Shown here one piece after another: positions 6,901 to 7,993 of a DNA stretch of 7,993 bases; the first letter of the stretch is position 1, and the number at the start of each line of letters is the position of its first letter. The notes beneath the pieces are model-generated. The model was not told the DNA's origin. It was given only the letters and a program-made list of their open reading frames with translations, and searched no databases. Both the position numbers and the translations under genes were made by a program. This DNA comes from CAZZDA01 sp964652585 (GTDB taxonomy: Bacteria; Patescibacteriota; Patescibacteriia; UBA1544). The stretch is from the NCBI GenBank assembly GCA_964652585.1, contig CAZZDA010000048.1:1-7993 (forward strand), in the 5' to 3' direction.

Positions 6901-7962
6901 ACTGAGGCGACTATTGTGTGGCTGACCGATGAAGACGCGGATAGCCAAGTACACTATGGTACGACATCCGGTAGTTTGGATCAAAGCACGGCGCTTGATA
7001 CGACACTGACTCTCGTGCACGCGGTATCTCTTTCCGGTCTTACGGAAAATACGACATACTACTATACGGTAACCTCAAAGGATGAACAGAGTAATTCCGC
7101 AACCTCTGCAGAACAGAGCTTTTCCACCATATCGCAAACCATACAACAGATAACACAGATAACGCAGTGCGGAGGAGGAGGTGGGGGGTCTTTCCAAGAT
7201 ACGATCCCGCCGCGAGTACATACGATTGCGGTAACCGGCATTACTGATCGCAGTGCGTTACTGACGTGGCGTACATCTGAAGACGCGAATACTATTGTCG
7301 CGTATGGTACGGACACTTCTTACACAAATGAGATCGGCTGGGATGTATGTACGCTCAACACATATACAACACAGCATGAAGCGATACTTACCGGCTTGAA
7401 CGGTGGGACAACATATCATGCGCTTCCTCAATCACAAGATCGCTCGGGTAATTTGGGAATCGGTACGGATACGGTGTTTACTACAAAAGGCTATGCTTTT
7501 CAAGATACGAACAGTACAGCAGATACAAGCGACTTTGTAGCGCTGCTTACCCCCGAACAGCGCACAGAAGGTGAAGAAAAGCTTGCGGAAAGCCAATCGC
7601 TTCTCGCAAAAGCAAAAACAGCCTTTACGGAATTTGTAGATCTCTTTGGCAAGCAGAACGCTCAGGAAGATATTGCTCATACCCTTGCAAGTTTTGAGGA
7701 AGAAGTACGTCCTTTGGTTGAAGAACCACATGTTCTTGGTGAGGTGCCGCGTGTAACGGTAGCGGGTACGACTGCTACTATAGAATGGCGCACAGACAAG
7801 CCATCGGCAACACTGCTCTCGCTTGCAAAAGATACGCAGTATGATGCGGAGAGCGACAATCCTTTCACTCTGACGCTGGGTACCACGGAAACACTCACCA
7901 CCGATCACTCACTTACTCTGCATGATCTGAGTCCCGCGGTAACTCACACCCCCAAAGGGTAA
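3455..7962 (+). CDS. Giant FN3/propeller surface protein, continuation after gap
   Basis: This is the remaining about 1,501 residues of the gene that starts at 2211; the frame is set by the codon whose last two bases are 3455-3456. It completes repeat unit 4, adds units 5-7, then two related jelly-roll-like modules (3952-4578), an Ig-like region with an inserted module (4582-5358), seven FN3 domains (5359-7491), a charged helical spacer (7492-7746) and a last FN3 domain. All domains are beta-sandwich types used in extracellular proteins; no catalytic motif, LPXTG-type sorting signal or second membrane segment is visible. The composition is strongly Thr/Ser/Asp/Gly-rich and poor in Lys, unlike the upstream genes, as expected for an exported protein. 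The stop at 7960-7962 cuts the last FN3 before its final strands, so the end may be truncated or misassembled. Likely a cell-surface adhesin or stalk; function is inferred from architecture only. Confidence 0.88.
3952..4578 (+). repeat. Two related jelly-roll-like modules of about 100 residues
   Basis: Module A (3952-4251) runs from TSGAIDVG through a WGNLSWTHS strand to LDDITIGY. Module B (4261-4578) runs from LMSTPYDTG through QISWTESL to FSDITLEYV. Both share the order of a short T/S-rich strand with Asp-x-Gly, an [IL]SW core strand, a [KQ]xRxSxD segment, a W in the middle, a Y[IK]xYxxxL[ST] strand and a closing D-I-T-[IL]-x-Y strand. They therefore look like an ancient duplication. Module A has two Cys residues (GSCSS, GGCAT) that could form a disulfide. 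Carbohydrate or ligand binding is possible but cannot be shown. Confidence 0.6.
4582..5358 (+). other. Ig-like region carrying an inserted beta module
   Basis: The segment starts SPVISNVTASQDSAG and continues NVTYDVTDAE, an Ig/FN3-like opening. At about 4717-4914 it is broken by a module with the pattern TTAITLSDAS, FPTSGTILIDSEEISYTGK and LTGLTRGAN, which I recognise as a small beta module recurring in phage tail-type and surface proteins. The Ig-like sequence then resumes (VLANDGN at about 5031-5051) and is followed by a further sandwich domain ending near 5358. Boundaries are approximate. Confidence 0.5.
5359..7491 (+). repeat. Array of seven fibronectin type III domains with glycine-rich linkers
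   Basis: Approximate domain limits are 5359-5667, 5704-5988, 5992-6282, 6283-6576, 6577-6852, 6853-7131 and 7204-7491. Domains 2-6 share APVIS...ATITWTTDE at the start, SHS[VI]xLxxL in the middle and [TA]YHYRVxSxDxxGN near the end. The TWTTDE core codons recur at intervals of 291, 288 and 294 bases, showing tandem duplication. Glycine-rich linkers interrupt the array after domain 1 (GEGGGGGD, about 5680-5703) and after domain 6 (QCGGGGGGS, 7165-7191). FN3 arrays act as spacers that hold a binding tip away from the cell. Domain 7 departs from the others (YHALPQSQD in place of YHYRVxSxD). Confidence 0.88.
7492..7746 (+). other. Charged helical spacer between FN3 domains 7 and 8
   Basis: About 85 residues, rich in Glu, Ala, Lys, Gln and Leu, contrast sharply with the beta, Thr/Ser-rich domains on either side. 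The stretch from LLTPEQRTEGEEKLAESQ to SFEEEVRPLVEE has hydrophobic residues spaced for two or more amphipathic helices, possibly a coiled coil. It opens with a Thr/Asp/Ser linker (DTNSTADTSD) and closes with a Pro/Gly turn (EEPHVLGEVP). No known domain is recognised. Confidence 0.6.
7747..7962 (+). other. Truncated eighth FN3 domain
   Basis: The segment repeats the FN3 pattern of the array: RVTVAGTTATIEWRTDKPS, then TLTTDHSLTLHDLSPAVT. Every other domain continues from this point with a Tyr-rich strand and a closing strand of about 30 residues. Here the sequence turns to HTPKG and stops. It is either a genuine degenerate end or an error near the edge of the window. Confidence 0.65.
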
Positions 7963-7964
7963 GC

Positions 7965-7981
7965 CACTGGTTTGACCAGTG
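7965..7981 (+). other. Small perfect hairpin just after the surface-protein stop
   Basis: CACTGGT (7965-7971) pairs with ACCAGTG (7975-7981) around a TTG loop, two bases after the stop codon. No T-tract follows in the 12 remaining bases, so it does not qualify as an intrinsic terminator. It may be a chance palindrome or part of a junction sequence. Confidence 0.3.
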
Positions 7982-7993
7982 CGACTTGAAAAG

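Noticed and set aside
7421..7440. Compensating frameshift in FN3 domain 7 (YHALPQSQD)
   Set aside because: The segment has the same length as its sister domains and no alternative frame restores the YHYRV pattern; treated as divergence.
7700..7993. Variable region of a diversity-generating retroelement at the 3' end of the surface gene
   Set aside because: No C-type-lectin-like ending, template repeat or reverse transcriptase is visible in the window.

Overview
The window looks like a piece of a Candidate Phyla Radiation (Patescibacteria, probably Parcubacteria-like) genome. The reasons are the compact rpsP-KH-trmD cluster with no rimM between, a stand-alone receiver-domain regulator, a giant membrane-anchored FN3-rich surface protein, and no convincing Shine-Dalgarno sequence before any gene. 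TGA is used as a stop (trmD), so the code is the standard one and not the UGA=Gly code of SR1/Gracilibacteria. A run of exactly 100 N points to a scaffolded short-read, probably metagenomic, assembly. The taxonomic placement is inference.

Layout, all on the + strand. Positions 27-494: ribosomal protein S16 with a long Lys/Glu-rich tail. 497-525: a near-consensus sigma70-type promoter directly behind the rpsP stop, followed by a ~100-nt leader. 636-1001: KhpA-type KH RNA-binding protein. 1026-1056: Rho-independent terminator. 1076-1744: TrmD tRNA(m1G37) methyltransferase. 1741-1768: a second promoter overlapping the trmD stop. 1806-2204: receiver-only response regulator. Six bases later (2211) begins a very large surface protein that fills the rest of the window to a stop at 7962.

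The surface gene is interrupted by the assembly gap at 3355-3454. The reading frame changes across the 100 N, but this is an artefact. The gap lies inside 150-bp tandem repeats, and replacing the N by 21 nt (plus any multiple of 150) restores both the repeat and the frame, giving one protein of at least about 1,890 residues. Its order is: cytoplasmic basic tail, one membrane segment, a short beta-rich domain, seven visible ~50-residue units that could make a seven-bladed propeller, two jelly-roll-like modules, an Ig-like region with an insertion, seven FN3 domains with two glycine-rich linkers, a charged helical spacer, and an eighth FN3 domain that is cut short.

The first three genes are translation housekeeping: ribosome assembly, an RNA chaperone and tRNA modification. 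The regulator and the surface protein form a separate unit that may link a signal to cell-surface or attachment functions. That functional link rests only on their adjacency.
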